From a candidate division KSB1 bacterium (lineage in GTDB: Bacteria > Zhuqueibacterota > Zhuqueibacteria > Thermofontimicrobiales > Thermofontimicrobiaceae): a DNA stretch of 51,586 nt. The stretch spans positions 1-51,586 of the forward strand of contig JAPDPQ010000035.1 in assembly GCA_034506395.1 (NCBI GenBank), read 5' to 3'. A program made the position numbers and the translations under genes. The notes under the pieces are model-generated. The model searched no databases. It had not been told where the DNA came from and worked only from the letters and a program-made list of their open reading frames with translations. This document shows positions 33,912-43,774 of the stretch, in pieces (the first letter of the stretch is position 1; the number at the start of each line of letters is the position of its first letter).

Positions 33912-35846
33912 TTATTTTGAAAAATACTTCGAAAGAAACATCCCCAATCCGCTCAAAAACAGCACCCCGCTGATCATGAAATTGATCCAAATTTTGATTC
34001 GAGCTGCGGGGGCGATCAAAACGAGCAATGAAAGGGCGCTGAAACCCATTGCCATCCAGCCGACCAGCGGGAAGATGTTGGACTGCTTTGCGTTCACGGA
34101 GGTAACTTCTTTGGCTACATCGATTGGGGTATTTAGTTTTTTAAAGAACCGATTTACCTCCTCTTGCGAAGAGTTTATGTCATCGCCGAACAGGGCGGCA
34201 AATTTGTAACTCAATCCGAAAAACGCGATCACTCCTAATGTCAACCAGAAATGAGCTGAGAATAGGAAATCCTTCTGAAGGAACGCGGACCAGTCACTAA
34301 ACGATAGATTCGGATTATTGTTGGCGATCATAAAAATGAAGTATAATCCGATGCTCAATAACAAGCTGAAAATCAGGGCATGGAAATGATGTTGGTTATA
34401 CAATCGTCCCAGCGGATTGGAAATAAATATGAACAATAAGGTGATGGCCACAGTGATGAGAAATTGTTGTCCCAAGGGATAATGCAACACAAACCGCGCT
34501 AAAGATGCTGTGAGCACGCCAGCCATAATGGAAGCCATGGCGGACCAACGGGAGATTTTTTTGGTCATAATCCCCAGAAACATGGGGATGGCGCTGGGCA
34601 CCCCAGTGAGCCCAAAGAAAATATTGGTGAACGAAAACACCCAGTACCGACTGTGAATGATGATTAGGGCTAAAATCATGGCGATCAGGGCGAAGGCGAG
34701 CACAGCGATTCTGCCCACAAGAAGCGTTTGTTTTTCCGTGGCGCTCGGCTTGAAGCGGTTCTTATAAATATCGACTGAAATGATTGAAGAAACCGTATTC
34801 CAAACGCCGCTCATCGATGACATGGAGGCGGCCATCATGGCGGAGAGGAAGATGCCAACGATCCCCGCAGGAAGGTATCGCAACACCACGGCGATGAAAA
34901 TATTTTCTTCGGGTTTGGTCACACGAGCGAAATAATCTAACAGGCTAATATCAGGCCACAACACTTTTCCAATCAGGGGGGGAATGCCGAATAGCAGTGG
35001 TGCGGTCAGAAATAGAAAGAAGGTCAGCCAGCCGACTTTCATCGCTTCCCTCTCGTCTCGGACGCTATAATAGCGCTGAGCTTTCTCGCCCACAGAATTG
35101 CCAAAGATATTGGCGGCGATGAGACCCAGCAGATACCAATGATCATACAGCGTGTGATCGGGCAACACATGCTTGAATTTCAATGGCGGAATCTGTTGGA
35201 GAACCTCTCCGATCGATTTGAATTCGCCTGATAAAAATATAGCGGGGAGCAAAGCGATACAAACGACGATCAGAATCAAAAATTGCACGAGGTCAGTGAT
35301 ACACACAGCCCATAGCCCGCCCAAAAAGGTATAGACGAGAATGACAATTCCAATGACGATGATCATACCATCGATAGCAGTCATAGAGCCAGGGAACATG
35401 GTCGGTGCACAAATCTTGCTCAATGATGCCAGATGATGGGCGGGCCAGTAAAGCATGGTCAGGGTTAGATAAATGCTAAGGAAAAGGTGGGTGGCATTAT
35501 TGAATCGCGTTCTAATGTATTCAACAGGCGAGGTGACCCTGGAGCGCCGCCACCGTTTGGCAGAGAGGATGAAGCCAATGAAAAACGACGTGCCCCAGGT
35601 TGCGAAATATAGCAGCCCAAACCAACTGGTATGATAGACGAAACTGGCACCTCCAGTAAAGGTCCAGGCGGAGAACATGGTCATGTAAAGCGATACTCCC
35701 GAAACCCACCAGGGGATGAGATTGCCGCCGATAAAAAAATCCTTGCCCCCTTTCATAAATTTCGAAAAGTAATAACCAATCCCCAACATCAAGATGAGAT
35801 AAAAGCCAATGACAACATAATCAACCAGAGGAAGACCAAATTTCAT
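33912..35846 (-). CDS. Sodium:solute symporter (SSS family)
   Basis: A 644-residue Na+-coupled transporter with about 14-15 membrane segments. Family blocks are GKDFFIGGNLIPWWVSGVSL, MFSAWTFTGGASFVY, YTFLGGLWAVCITDLVQFLI and SMSSMSGVWNTVSSIISVDI. The C-terminal extension beyond residue 520 adds a soluble loop and two further hydrophobic segments. It is first in the minus-strand run, so it should import the sugar or uronic-acid product that the heparinase and dehydrogenases handle. The substrate is inferred from context only. Confidence 0.92.
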   Translation of the reverse strand: MKFGLPLVDYVVIGFYLILMLGIGYYFSKFMKGGKDFFIGGNLIPWWVSGVSLYMTMFSAWTFTGGASFVYHTSWFGLLYFATWGTSFFIGFILSAKRWRRSRVTSPVEYIRTRFNNATHLFLSIYLTLTMLYWPAHHLASLSKICAPTMFPGSMTAIDGMIIVIGIVILVYTFLGGLWAVCITDLVQFLILIVVCIALLPAIFLSGEFKSIGEVLQQIPPLKFKHVLPDHTLYDHWYLLGLIAANIFGNSVGEKAQRYYSVRDEREAMKVGWLTFFLFLTAPLLFGIPPLIGKVLWPDISLLDYFARVTKPEENIFIAVVLRYLPAGIVGIFLSAMMAASMSSMSGVWNTVSSIISVDIYKNRFKPSATEKQTLLVGRIAVLAFALIAMILALIIIHSRYWVFSFTNIFFGLTGVPSAIPMFLGIMTKKISRWSAMASIMAGVLTASLARFVLHYPLGQQFLITVAITLLFIFISNPLGRLYNQHHFHALIFSLLLSIGLYFIFMIANNNPNLSFSDWSAFLQKDFLFSAHFWLTLGVIAFFGLSYKFAALFGDDINSSQEEVNRFFKKLNTPIDVAKEVTSVNAKQSNIFPLVGWMAMGFSALSLLVLIAPAARIKIWINFMISGVLFLSGLGMFLSKYFSK

Positions 35847-36125
35847 TCAGAGGCCTCAGTTATGATTGGGTAACACTGTGTCTGTTTCATCGAAAATTTA
35901 ACATAAAAAAGTTCTGAGTCAAGCATTATTTTGTTGGATGAAAAAACTTTCGAAGGCTCCCACCCCTTGAAACGGTCTTTTCGATTAATCCCTCAAATGA
36001 TTCTCAATTTTCGGGAATTGATATCGCCAGAAAGCAGAAAAATTTGGTTGCATGTTTTCCAAAATCATGTATCTTATTGGACAAAACCAATTCAGCTTAT
36101 TGCCATTTTCGAATTGGGGTGCTCG

Positions 36126-38363
36126 ATGAAAAAGATGATTCCAATTCTGATATTATTTCCTTGGGTGGCAAATCCCCTATTCTCTCAAGACATCTTAACC
36201 CAACTCATTCCCAAAAATGTGCATTTGTCATTTAACGGCACATTTGTCCATAACGGTCATTTACCGAGTGGCTTGGTCTATTCTGAGAATGGTCGCTATT
36301 GGTGTGAGTTTGAAATCGGCCATGTGGGCGACGAGGTGCGTGAGCTGAAGAGATTTCGATTATTTGAGGACGATCGGCTTTTATATGAACTCGCGCAACC
36401 GCCTGGCTCAGATTTTTATATCTCTAATTCTGGATTTTGTGCATTTTTGGATATGAGGCATCATTATAGGGGTGAATTGACCATTTACTTTTACTCCGAA
36501 ACAGGTCGAGAGCTTTTTTTCGAGAGACTTGTTGGAGCCTCTTTATTTGGCTTCTCTCCGAAAGGCACAAAATTCGGGGTAGGGAATTCCCAATACCTCA
36601 AGATCATTTCTGTTCCAGATCGCCAGATCGAAAGCTACGATGGCGCTGATCAATTCGATATTTCAGAGGACGAGAAGCTGGTTGCTATCGCACTAAGAGG
36701 CAAAGCAAGGGTCTATTCGGAAAACAATTTGATTGGTGAATTCAATACTGGCTTTATTTACCCCCGAAAGATCAAGGTTTCATCTGAGCATCAATTTTTA
36801 GCTGTGATAGATAAAAAGCATCTCAAGGTCTATTCATTGATCAATGGGAAGCTGCTTTTTGAAGATGTGCTTGATGCGAAACGATCGTTTCGGGATCTGA
36901 TTTTGCAGGATGGTCAAATTTTAGCTGGGATTCAGGATCGGGAAAAAGGGATTTCAAGTGGGATCTTGAAGGTCTATGATCAGCAAGGCCGGGTCCTCAT
37001 TGAACGCATTGAGTCGAGCAAATCGTTCAAGACCTTCGATCAAAAGAAGCTGCTCCAAAAATCCCCAAAAGATTACAACCAGATTCCCTGGCCCTTTATC
37101 CCGTTCGATAGCGTTCATACGGTTTGGAATTATTACGAACAGCACATGAGCTATGGTTTGCCCGATTGGTCCTATCTTCATCAGGGATTGGATATCATCG
37201 TGCCCATGAATGAGCCGACTTTTGCGGTCGAAGCTGGGATCGTGAAATGTGTGCTGACGATCAGTGGGTACTGGCACTGGCGAATTGCGGTCAGCCAGGA
37301 ACAGACATCCGATTTTTCGAAGGGCTGGTTATACGCGCATTTAATCCCCAGCACCATTCAGTTTGATGTTGGAGATACAGTGCAACAGCATGATTATCTT
37401 GGTGACATAGTGCAATGGCATGATGATTGGGGGCATATCCATTTCGTAGAGATTCAAGATTCAGGCCTGGTGTGGCGCTACGATGATAACGAGTGGGGGA
37501 TCACCTATAATCCATTGCTGTCGCTTCAGCCCAATACCGATTTAATCCCTCCAATGATCGAGCCTGTTTTTGAGCATTCAAAATTTGTTTTTTGTCTTAA
37601 TGAAACCAGTGATTATCTTGATCCAGATAGCCTATACGGTGATGTTGATATCATTGCCAAAATCGTCGATTATATCGGCGACTCTCCCTGGCAATTGCCT
37701 GCTTACGAGATTTTTTATTGGGTGAAAAAATTGCCAGAGGATACCATCGTTGTCCCTCGTACGTTGGGCCAAATTCTCAATCACGCTTATGACTTCTATG
37801 ATTCTCATCACTACACTCCTTTTGCCACTGTGATTTACAAGCGCGATTCACTGCTCCTCCCGCCTCATTGGATGGATCTAGCGCGAAATTACTATCATAT
37901 TTTGACCAATAATAATGGCGATTCATTAATCGATCTGTCGGAAAAAGACTTAGCCCTGTCGACCGATAACTTTCCCAATGGGGTATACCGGATCTTCGTT
38001 GAGGCTAGAGATCAATTTGGCAATACAACCGTGGACAGCATGGATGTGAAATTTAAAAATCGCACATCTGATATTGGTGAAAATCAAATTGCTGTTTCCG
38101 AAAAACTTCTATTGATCCAAAATTATCCCAATCCCTTTAATACTATCACAGAAATCTATTATGTTGTCCCAAAACCAGGAATAGTTTCGATAAAGATCTT
38201 GGATCTGCTCGGGAAGGAAGTTTGTGAGTTGGTTGACAGATATCAAAGTCCTGGGAGTTATCAGGTTGAATTTCAGGCTGATGGTTTAGCTAGTGGAATA
38301 TATTTTTGCCAATTGAAAACCGCGATTGGTATGAAATGGAACAAAATGGTACTGCTGCGATAG
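36126..38363 (+). CDS. Exported M23/LytM-like peptidase with T9SS sorting domain
   Basis: A 745-residue protein. After the signal peptide (MKKMIPILILFPWVANPLFS), residues about 25-300 are beta-rich and propeller-like. A LytM/M23 domain spans about 335-460: His352-x3-Asp356 in HQGLD, His405 in YAHL, and His437-x-His439 in GHIHF are the expected zinc ligands and active histidines. The C-terminus ends in a type IX secretion signal (NYPNPFNTITEIYY...GLASGIYFCQL). ATG 36126 was preferred over a start at 35931, since the signal peptide begins there. A peptidoglycan or surface-protein target outside the cell is likely. LytM domains can be inactive, but the metal-site residues look complete here. Confidence 0.82.
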   Translation: MKKMIPILILFPWVANPLFSQDILTQLIPKNVHLSFNGTFVHNGHLPSGLVYSENGRYWCEFEIGHVGDEVRELKRFRLFEDDRLLYELAQPPGSDFYISNSGFCAFLDMRHHYRGELTIYFYSETGRELFFERLVGASLFGFSPKGTKFGVGNSQYLKIISVPDRQIESYDGADQFDISEDEKLVAIALRGKARVYSENNLIGEFNTGFIYPRKIKVSSEHQFLAVIDKKHLKVYSLINGKLLFEDVLDAKRSFRDLILQDGQILAGIQDREKGISSGILKVYDQQGRVLIERIESSKSFKTFDQKKLLQKSPKDYNQIPWPFIPFDSVHTVWNYYEQHMSYGLPDWSYLHQGLDIIVPMNEPTFAVEAGIVKCVLTISGYWHWRIAVSQEQTSDFSKGWLYAHLIPSTIQFDVGDTVQQHDYLGDIVQWHDDWGHIHFVEIQDSGLVWRYDDNEWGITYNPLLSLQPNTDLIPPMIEPVFEHSKFVFCLNETSDYLDPDSLYGDVDIIAKIVDYIGDSPWQLPAYEIFYWVKKLPEDTIVVPRTLGQILNHAYDFYDSHHYTPFATVIYKRDSLLLPPHWMDLARNYYHILTNNNGDSLIDLSEKDLALSTDNFPNGVYRIFVEARDQFGNTTVDSMDVKFKNRTSDIGENQIAVSEKLLLIQNYPNPFNTITEIYYVVPKPGIVSIKILDLLGKEVCELVDRYQSPGSYQVEFQADGLASGIYFCQLKTAIGMKWNKMVLLR

Positions 38364-38395
38364 CGATGAACTATTCGAGTGAATGAACGAAGAAT

Positions 38396-38429
38396 AAAAA
38401 AGCCAATATCAGTTATATTGGCTTTTTTG
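38396..38429. terminator. Bidirectional terminator between convergent genes
   Basis: A perfect stem, AGCCAATAT (38401-38409) with ATATTGGCT (38415-38423), is flanked by A6 on the left and T6 on the right. It lies between the T9SS peptidase gene and the minus-strand cytochrome gene and can serve both. Confidence 0.9.
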
Positions 38430-38451
38430 TTTAAAAAATTCTATGCTTTGG

Positions 38452-39012
38452 TTATTTTTTGGGCAGTGGATGAGCAATGATTTTAACCGCCTCGGCAAAT
38501 TTGAATTCTTTATAGGTTGGGCTTTTGGTGTTGTGGCATTTGACACACACCTCGTTGGTCGGCTTGATCAGACCATAATCGGCGCCTTTTATCTTTCCTG
38601 CGGTGATGTCTTTCATGATCTGCATGTTTTTATATTCCGATCCAGGACCATGGCATGCCTCGCAGGATACACCCTCCTCTAACGTGAGACTAACCTCTTT
38701 CATGGCCGCCGCTGCATGATAGCCAGTCACATGGCAGCTCAAGCATTCAGGGGCTTGCTGCGGATCGCCCTTTACACCAGCTTTCGCTGCGACTTGTTTA
38801 GCGTAATCTGAAGCCAACGTGGCATAGGCTTGGGAGTGCTTATCAGATTGCCATTTTTCAAAAATGTTGCCATTCTTTTCGCCCTTATGGCACATCTTGC
38901 ACTTTGCCACTCCGACGTATTTAAAATTTCCCTTCTTGGCTTCCTGGGCAAATGACAACGCCATCGTGAAACCAACGGCCATGGCGACCAACAAGGTTGC
39001 TAATTTACGCAT
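38452..39012 (-). CDS. Tetraheme cytochrome c (cytochrome c554-like)
   Basis: A 186-residue periplasmic cytochrome with signal peptide MRKLATLLVAMAVGFTMALS. Four CXXCH heme sites are seen: CKMCH (38-42), CLSCH (90-94), CEACH (117-121) and CVKCH (156-160). Extra histidines (SDKHSQAYATL, GYHAAAAM, IIAHPLPKK) could be distal ligands. ATG 39012 follows AGGAGGTATCC. A promoter with TTGACA-17-TATTTT lies about 100 bp upstream. It probably shuttles electrons in anaerobic respiration; its partner is not in the window. Confidence 0.92.
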   Translation of the reverse strand: MRKLATLLVAMAVGFTMALSFAQEAKKGNFKYVGVAKCKMCHKGEKNGNIFEKWQSDKHSQAYATLASDYAKQVAAKAGVKGDPQQAPECLSCHVTGYHAAAAMKEVSLTLEEGVSCEACHGPGSEYKNMQIMKDITAGKIKGADYGLIKPTNEVCVKCHNTKSPTYKEFKFAEAVKIIAHPLPKK

Positions 39013-39544
39013 CGGATACCTCCTGAGTAAATTTTAGATCTGATTGATGATTAATTAAGTTTCCTACTTTAACTGACTCGTGACCCAAATGTTCATTTTT
39101 AATTAGATTTAAAATAGCAAATTTTGAACTGAATGTCAACAAAAAAATTGCCCAATTTGTAACAGCATCGCCATATCTTTTAATCTTGATTTTTCTGATT
39201 TCATTTGAGCTCCGTTTGCCCAAGAAGATTTCTTCAATCCAAGGCATTCCTTCATCGATGCAAAAAGATTTCTCCACAATGACCAAATGAAGAGCAAACG
39301 ACTATCACCTTTGCAAATACAGCGAGCTTTGGGATTCTTTGATTCTGATTAATGGCAGTTAAACGACGCTTTCCTTGGCGGGCCTGACATCAAAGTTGCA
39401 TATTTTGGAATTTTACATAAGTCTATTCTTGAAAATTCGACTCGCATCTCCGAAGCAACTTATGAATTCGCTCCATGGATTTCGCGGAACAAATCTCCAG
39501 AATTATCATTGAACAAGACAAATTAAAATGAAAGGAAAGTGGAT
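39013..39544. other. Spacer between divergent cytochrome and membrane-protein genes
   Basis: About 530 bp. It holds a promoter for the cytochrome gene (39112-39140) and no recognised gene, repeat or RNA. An open frame at 39005-39286 on the minus strand lacks a family and is probably spurious. Confidence 0.5.
39112..39140 (-). promoter_or_regulatory. Promoter for tetraheme cytochrome gene
   Basis: On the minus strand: TTGACA (39140-39135), 17-bp spacer, TATTTT (39117-39112), 99 bp upstream of the cytochrome ATG. Confidence 0.55.
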
Positions 39545-40372
39545 ATGATTAATTTAAAAATTTCTCATTACAAATTGGCGCTTTGGATTTTGGCTTTTGT
39601 GATTACAATTAGCTCAGCAGTATATCAGCGGCTCACAGGGCCAACCTATCCGAAAAGAGGCCACATTCAATTTATCAATAATCGGATCTCATATAAGCTG
39701 ATCCGAAGTCAGAATGTGAATACCGATATCCCAATTGCCTTGACTGTGCCAGATAGCTCGATCAGTGGCTATGTCAGCTTTAAGCGTTACAAGTCAAATG
39801 ACGACTGGTCTACTTTGCCATTGAGGCGCGAGCAAGCGAAGTTGGTCGGCGCGATCCCGCATCGCAACCAAGCTCCCGCTGGAAAATTGATGTATTATGT
39901 TTATTTGACCCGAGGAGATCAAAAGGTCTCCCTTACTGGGGAAGAGCCGATTGTGCTGCGGTTCAAAGGGCCAGTGCCTGCTTGGGTCCTTTTGCCTCAT
40001 GTGCTGATCATGTTTTTGGCCATGTTATTTTCCAATCGCGCTGGGTTAGAGGCTTTGGATGCCAGAGGGTCAGCATATAAGTATCTCCGTTGGACGATCG
40101 GGTTGTTTTTCATCGGTGGGTTCATCCTAGGCCCGCTGGTGCAAAAATACGCGTTTGGTGCGCTATGGACTGGCTGGCCCTTTGGTCAGGATTTGACCGA
40201 CAACAAGACGCTCATCGCTATGCTGGGCTGGCTCTTGGCATGGTATAAAAATCGCCGCGGAAGAGAGGGAAGAGGATGGATCATTTTCGCGGCATTTTTA
40301 ATGTTAGCTGCGTATCTGATTCCCCATAGCATGTTTGGATCCGAAATCGATTATAGCAAATTAGGGGAATAA
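39545..40372 (+). CDS. Membrane protein of unknown function
   Basis: A 275-residue protein: one N-terminal membrane segment (LALWILAFVITISSAVY), an extracytoplasmic region of about 120 residues (IQFINNRISYKLIRSQNVNT, STLPLRREQAKLV), then four further hydrophobic segments (VLLPHVLIMFLAMLFSNRAG onwards). ATG 39545 follows AAAGGAAAG; a GTG at 39539 is the alternative. The family is not recognised. It stands alone, with a hairpin terminator after it. Confidence 0.75.
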   Translation: MINLKISHYKLALWILAFVITISSAVYQRLTGPTYPKRGHIQFINNRISYKLIRSQNVNTDIPIALTVPDSSISGYVSFKRYKSNDDWSTLPLRREQAKLVGAIPHRNQAPAGKLMYYVYLTRGDQKVSLTGEEPIVLRFKGPVPAWVLLPHVLIMFLAMLFSNRAGLEALDARGSAYKYLRWTIGLFFIGGFILGPLVQKYAFGALWTGWPFGQDLTDNKTLIAMLGWLLAWYKNRRGREGRGWIIFAAFLMLAAYLIPHSMFGSEIDYSKLGE

Positions 40373-40415
40373 TCTCAAGATTTTTTATCGCTATCAAATG
40401 ATTTTTTAATGCAAC

Positions 40416-40447
40416 TGGCCTCGATTTCTTTGATGAAGTCGAGGCCA
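40416..40447. terminator. Hairpin between convergent genes
   Basis: TGGCCTCGA (40416-40424) pairs perfectly with TCGAGGCCA (40439-40447), loop 14 nt. No T-tract follows directly, so it is a possible terminator or boundary element rather than a textbook one. Confidence 0.5.
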
Positions 40448-40457
40448 TCCGATCTGT

Positions 40458-41063
40458 TTATTGAACTATCTTGATGGCTCTGACAAGATACTTCCCGTGT
40501 TGATCCTCGACAGCTTCGATCTTGAAACCTACGCATTTGAGCATTTGTGCTAAATTCGTTCCTGAAGGCAAACGATGATTTTTCACTGCGCCACCAATTT
40601 GTCGATGAATAGCATTGATTTCCCAGCTACTATGCAAGTGCATAATCCCCAATTCACTTCTTGGTTTTAAAACCCGGTAGCATTCTCGAAAAGCCAATCT
40701 TTTTCCTTGGATGTGGGGAAGGACTTGGAACGCAATGATCATATCGAAGCTATTGTCCTGAAATGGCAGATGTGTTGCGCACGCACAAATGACAATCGGG
40801 TTATGGCGGCATCGATGAGCAGCGAGGCGAGTCATCGATTCGGCGAAATCGCAGCCGAAGATCTGAGCGGTCCCTTGCGTCAATTGGTATAAAAATGGGA
40901 AAAGCACACCTGTCCCACACCCAAGATCAAGAATCGTCCGGCAGCGAGAGAAATCCAAGCACTTCAGCAAATTGTGTATTCTATCATGAGACGGTAGCGG
41001 TTGGCAAGCCCAATCTTCCGCCTGTTGATCGAAATACCGGCGTGTTATGAGATTTTCCACCAT
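40458..41063 (-). CDS. Class I SAM-dependent methyltransferase
   Basis: A 201-residue methyltransferase. Motif I is ILDLGCGTGVLFPFLYQL, and an acidic motif II-like CDFAESM follows. The later ATHLPFQDNSFDMIIAFQVL is the substrate/SAM region. ATG 41063 overlaps the end of the ECF S-component gene (stop at 41045) by 19 bp, so the two are probably co-translated. In this nickel-related group it may modify a metallophore or cofactor, but that is inference; the substrate cannot be read from sequence. Confidence 0.85.
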   Translation of the reverse strand: MVENLITRRYFDQQAEDWACQPLPSHDRIHNLLKCLDFSRCRTILDLGCGTGVLFPFLYQLTQGTAQIFGCDFAESMTRLAAHRCRHNPIVICACATHLPFQDNSFDMIIAFQVLPHIQGKRLAFRECYRVLKPRSELGIMHLHSSWEINAIHRQIGGAVKNHRLPSGTNLAQMLKCVGFKIEAVEDQHGKYLVRAIKIVQ

Positions 41064-41575
41064 AACTTTCTTTTGATGACATTCGCTCGCCATAGCATAA
41101 ATAATACCATTGGAACGAGAAAAAGCTGCAACGCCACGCCAGGGAGCGTGAGGGTGATTTCAGCGATCGACCACTCCCTCGCGGGCAAGCCAAACAATGG
41201 GAGAATCGAAAAAATCATCGCGACTCGCACGATCCGTTCTGCCACAACGGCCAGCGGCAGAACCAGCCACAATGGCATTTTTCGCGCTTGAAACAGGAAT
41301 GAAGCCAGTCCTGCCGCCGCCATGCCTTCAACCATCATGGAAACCGCTGTGGGAAACAACGGTGGCATGCCTGTCAAAACAGAGGAAACTATCGGACCTA
41401 ATATTCCTACCAGCATGGCCAGCGGAAAACGAATGATAAATCCTGCCAATAAGATTGGCAAAAACATCGGCAGAAATATCATCCCCAGCCCAGCCAAATG
41501 AAATACAAATGGAACGATCACACAAAGGGCAATGAATAATCCCGTAATTGTTATCTGCTGTGTCGCTGTTTTCAT
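41045..41575 (-). CDS. ECF-type transporter S component
   Basis: A 176-residue membrane protein with six hydrophobic segments (MKTATQQITITGLFIALCVI, LAGLGMIFLPMFLPILLAGF, MPPLFPTAVSMMVEGMAAAG). It fits ECF S components, the substrate-binding subunits of energy-coupling-factor vitamin or metal transporters. It lacks the MHIPDG start of CbiM/NikM. No ATPase or T-protein gene lies alongside, so the energising module must be elsewhere. The gene follows the TonB receptor on the same strand (284-bp gap). Substrate could be nickel-chelate, cobalamin precursor or a vitamin. Confidence 0.7.
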   Translation of the reverse strand: MKTATQQITITGLFIALCVIVPFVFHLAGLGMIFLPMFLPILLAGFIIRFPLAMLVGILGPIVSSVLTGMPPLFPTAVSMMVEGMAAAGLASFLFQARKMPLWLVLPLAVVAERIVRVAMIFSILPLFGLPAREWSIAEITLTLPGVALQLFLVPMVLFMLWRANVIKRKLWWKIS

Positions 41576-41859
41576 ATTTATCAGTTTCTGAATGATTCGA
41601 GTTCTGGGAAATGACCAAGTATAGCTTGGTGGGCTTAACCCTGCTCATCCCGAAGCATGTTTTCTACCTCAGATGAGCATCTTCGGAAATATCTTATTTT
41701 GCAGGCATGACAACACGAATTCCTGTTGTAGAGCGATTGGCTCTTTACCGATCGCAAATCGGCTTTTGCCCAAAATTCCGCTTAGATATGATCCGATTTT
41801 CCTGGCATCCCTTATTCTATTCAAATCATGAAAAGCAAAACATTAACAGAAGATTAAAA

Positions 41860-43728
41860 TTAAAAGCTGAACATCATATTGCTGATTAGGGTTCTCCCTG
41901 GCATGGGATAACCTTTCAAAATTTGATAAGCTTGATCGAATAGGTTTTCGATCCCAAATTCCAATAGCAATCCTTCAAATAGCCTGTAGTTCATTTTCAA
42001 GTTAACCAGCGCATAATTGGGCAGCTTCTCGACGATCGTTTTAGGCGGTACTTGATTTAATTGATAGCTCGTGTAAAGCTCGCGGATGTGCTCGCCATAA
42101 AAAGTTATATTGAAGCGATTGAATTGATAACTCAGCATATAATTAAATTTGTTCGGCGCAAAGGGAATTACCTTATTGGCATTCAACCAAGAATATGAAA
42201 GGTTTGCGGAGAGATTTGTAATAGGTGTGATCTGAGCCGCAGCCTCGAATCCTCGGGCTTGAATCTCTCCGATATTTTGGTTTTGTATTTTGCCAGGGGC
42301 GATGGAGGTTGTTTCGATCAATCGATCGCCTTCATAATAGAAGCTGCAAACATCCAGCGAAAGGTATTTTCCCAGCGACTGATTGACTCCTACTTCATAA
42401 TTCCATAATCGCTCAGGTTTAAGATTCGGGTTAGCTGGCGCGTAAAGGAACAGATCTTTGATCGATGGAGTGCGGAACCCTTTAGCTGCTGATGCCCGAA
42501 ACGCTGTTGGAGACCAGGGATGATAAACCAGGCTGAATTTAGGAATCCACTCGTTTCCAAAATTGGAATTGTGTTCATAACGAATTCCAGAGCCCAAGAT
42601 GAATTTTTTTGCCAGAACTTTTTGCAAATGTAGATACCCAGCATATTCGTCATTGAAGAACGTCCCGAGTTTTTTATTTCTGGAATGAGCCGTTCCGCCA
42701 AAACGTTTTGCGTCAAATCCGATTGTGGTTTTAATTTCGTGGGCCAAATCGAAATTCTGGAAGATGATGATGCCATTGGTCTGATCGTCGGAATTCCAAC
42801 CATCGGATAATTGATGATGGCCGAAATTGCCATGAATTTTTATGGTTCCATTGGTGCTGTTGAATTGATTGCTGAATGTCAAATCCATGGAACTACGAAC
42901 GATGTCGCCGTGATCGAAATATCCAGCAAGCAAAATGCGCTCTGGCCCTGGATCCTGAAATTGATATGGGGTGGCACTGCCATTGAAGTCAATTCGAAAG
43001 TGATTATCGATTTGGTAGCCAACTTTGATGGCATAATTTTGTGACTCAAAAGCAGAATTGCTGCGATGTCCATCAGACTTCAGATAGCCAGCGCTGACAA
43101 GATATTTCAAATGACCAAAGCAGCCCTGGTGTTGGAAACGATATTTTTGAGTATTGAAGCTGCCATAACTGATTGCCAATTTCGTTTCAAAGCCATGGGT
43201 TGGAAGCTCCTGAGTAATGATATTGACCACGCCGCCCAGGGCATTGGTGCCGTAGACCGCAGAAGCTGGTCCTCTGAGGACTTCGATGCGATCGACGTTG
43301 TCCAAAAAATAGGCGTCATTGATTGGATGGCTAAAAATGCCCTGAAAATCTGGCCGGCCGTCGATGAGCATCAATACTTGGGAATTGGGTTTTCCGCCCA
43401 TGCCGCGGACTGTAATACTGCCACCAGCCAGTGCAGCAACACCATATCCTATCACTGCTCGTCGGGTCGTAAAAACTCCCGGGACCAAATACGAGACCGC
43501 ATCTGCCACCGTGTTCAAATTGATCTGCCCAAGTACAATAGGGGAGAGGATGGTAATGCTGGCCGCAACATCTTTCTGCGGCAGCTCAAATCGCTGACCG
43601 GTAACCACCACTGGCGCGAAACGGTATCTTATTGAATCAGGTTCATTTGCTCTTTCATTGGCAAAATTTGTTGTGTTTAGATAGCAAATGAATAAAAAGA
43701 TGAGTGCAACAGCTAAAATTTTTTTCAT
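41860..43728 (-). CDS. TonB-dependent receptor (BtuB/FrpB-like)
   Basis: A 622-residue outer-membrane receptor. After the signal peptide (MKKILAVALIFLFICYLNTT), the plug (about 40-165) includes VTGQRFELPQKDVAASITIL, ITVRGMGGKPNSQVLMLIDG and VEVLRGPASAVYGTNALGGV-like sequence. The barrel ends with GIENLFDQAYQ and a C-terminal MFSF. ATG 43728 has GGAGGGAGCA upstream. The gene is preceded by nikR (divided by 224 bp) and followed by an ECF S component. Together they suggest uptake of nickel or a nickel- or cobalt-bearing ligand across the outer membrane. Confidence 0.88.
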   Translation of the reverse strand: MKKILAVALIFLFICYLNTTNFANERANEPDSIRYRFAPVVVTGQRFELPQKDVAASITILSPIVLGQINLNTVADAVSYLVPGVFTTRRAVIGYGVAALAGGSITVRGMGGKPNSQVLMLIDGRPDFQGIFSHPINDAYFLDNVDRIEVLRGPASAVYGTNALGGVVNIITQELPTHGFETKLAISYGSFNTQKYRFQHQGCFGHLKYLVSAGYLKSDGHRSNSAFESQNYAIKVGYQIDNHFRIDFNGSATPYQFQDPGPERILLAGYFDHGDIVRSSMDLTFSNQFNSTNGTIKIHGNFGHHQLSDGWNSDDQTNGIIIFQNFDLAHEIKTTIGFDAKRFGGTAHSRNKKLGTFFNDEYAGYLHLQKVLAKKFILGSGIRYEHNSNFGNEWIPKFSLVYHPWSPTAFRASAAKGFRTPSIKDLFLYAPANPNLKPERLWNYEVGVNQSLGKYLSLDVCSFYYEGDRLIETTSIAPGKIQNQNIGEIQARGFEAAAQITPITNLSANLSYSWLNANKVIPFAPNKFNYMLSYQFNRFNITFYGEHIRELYTSYQLNQVPPKTIVEKLPNYALVNLKMNYRLFEGLLLEFGIENLFDQAYQILKGYPMPGRTLISNMMFSF

Positions 43729-43774
43729 TGCTCCCTCCAATTTGATCGATTAGGATGCTACAAAACTAATTTTT

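Noticed and set aside
39005..39286. Minus-strand open frame upstream of the cytochrome
   Set aside because: It covers the promoter, overlaps the cytochrome start by a few bases, and shows no family or ribosome-binding site.
41045..41575. CbiM/NikM nickel-cobalt S component
   Set aside because: The characteristic MHIPDG start is absent.
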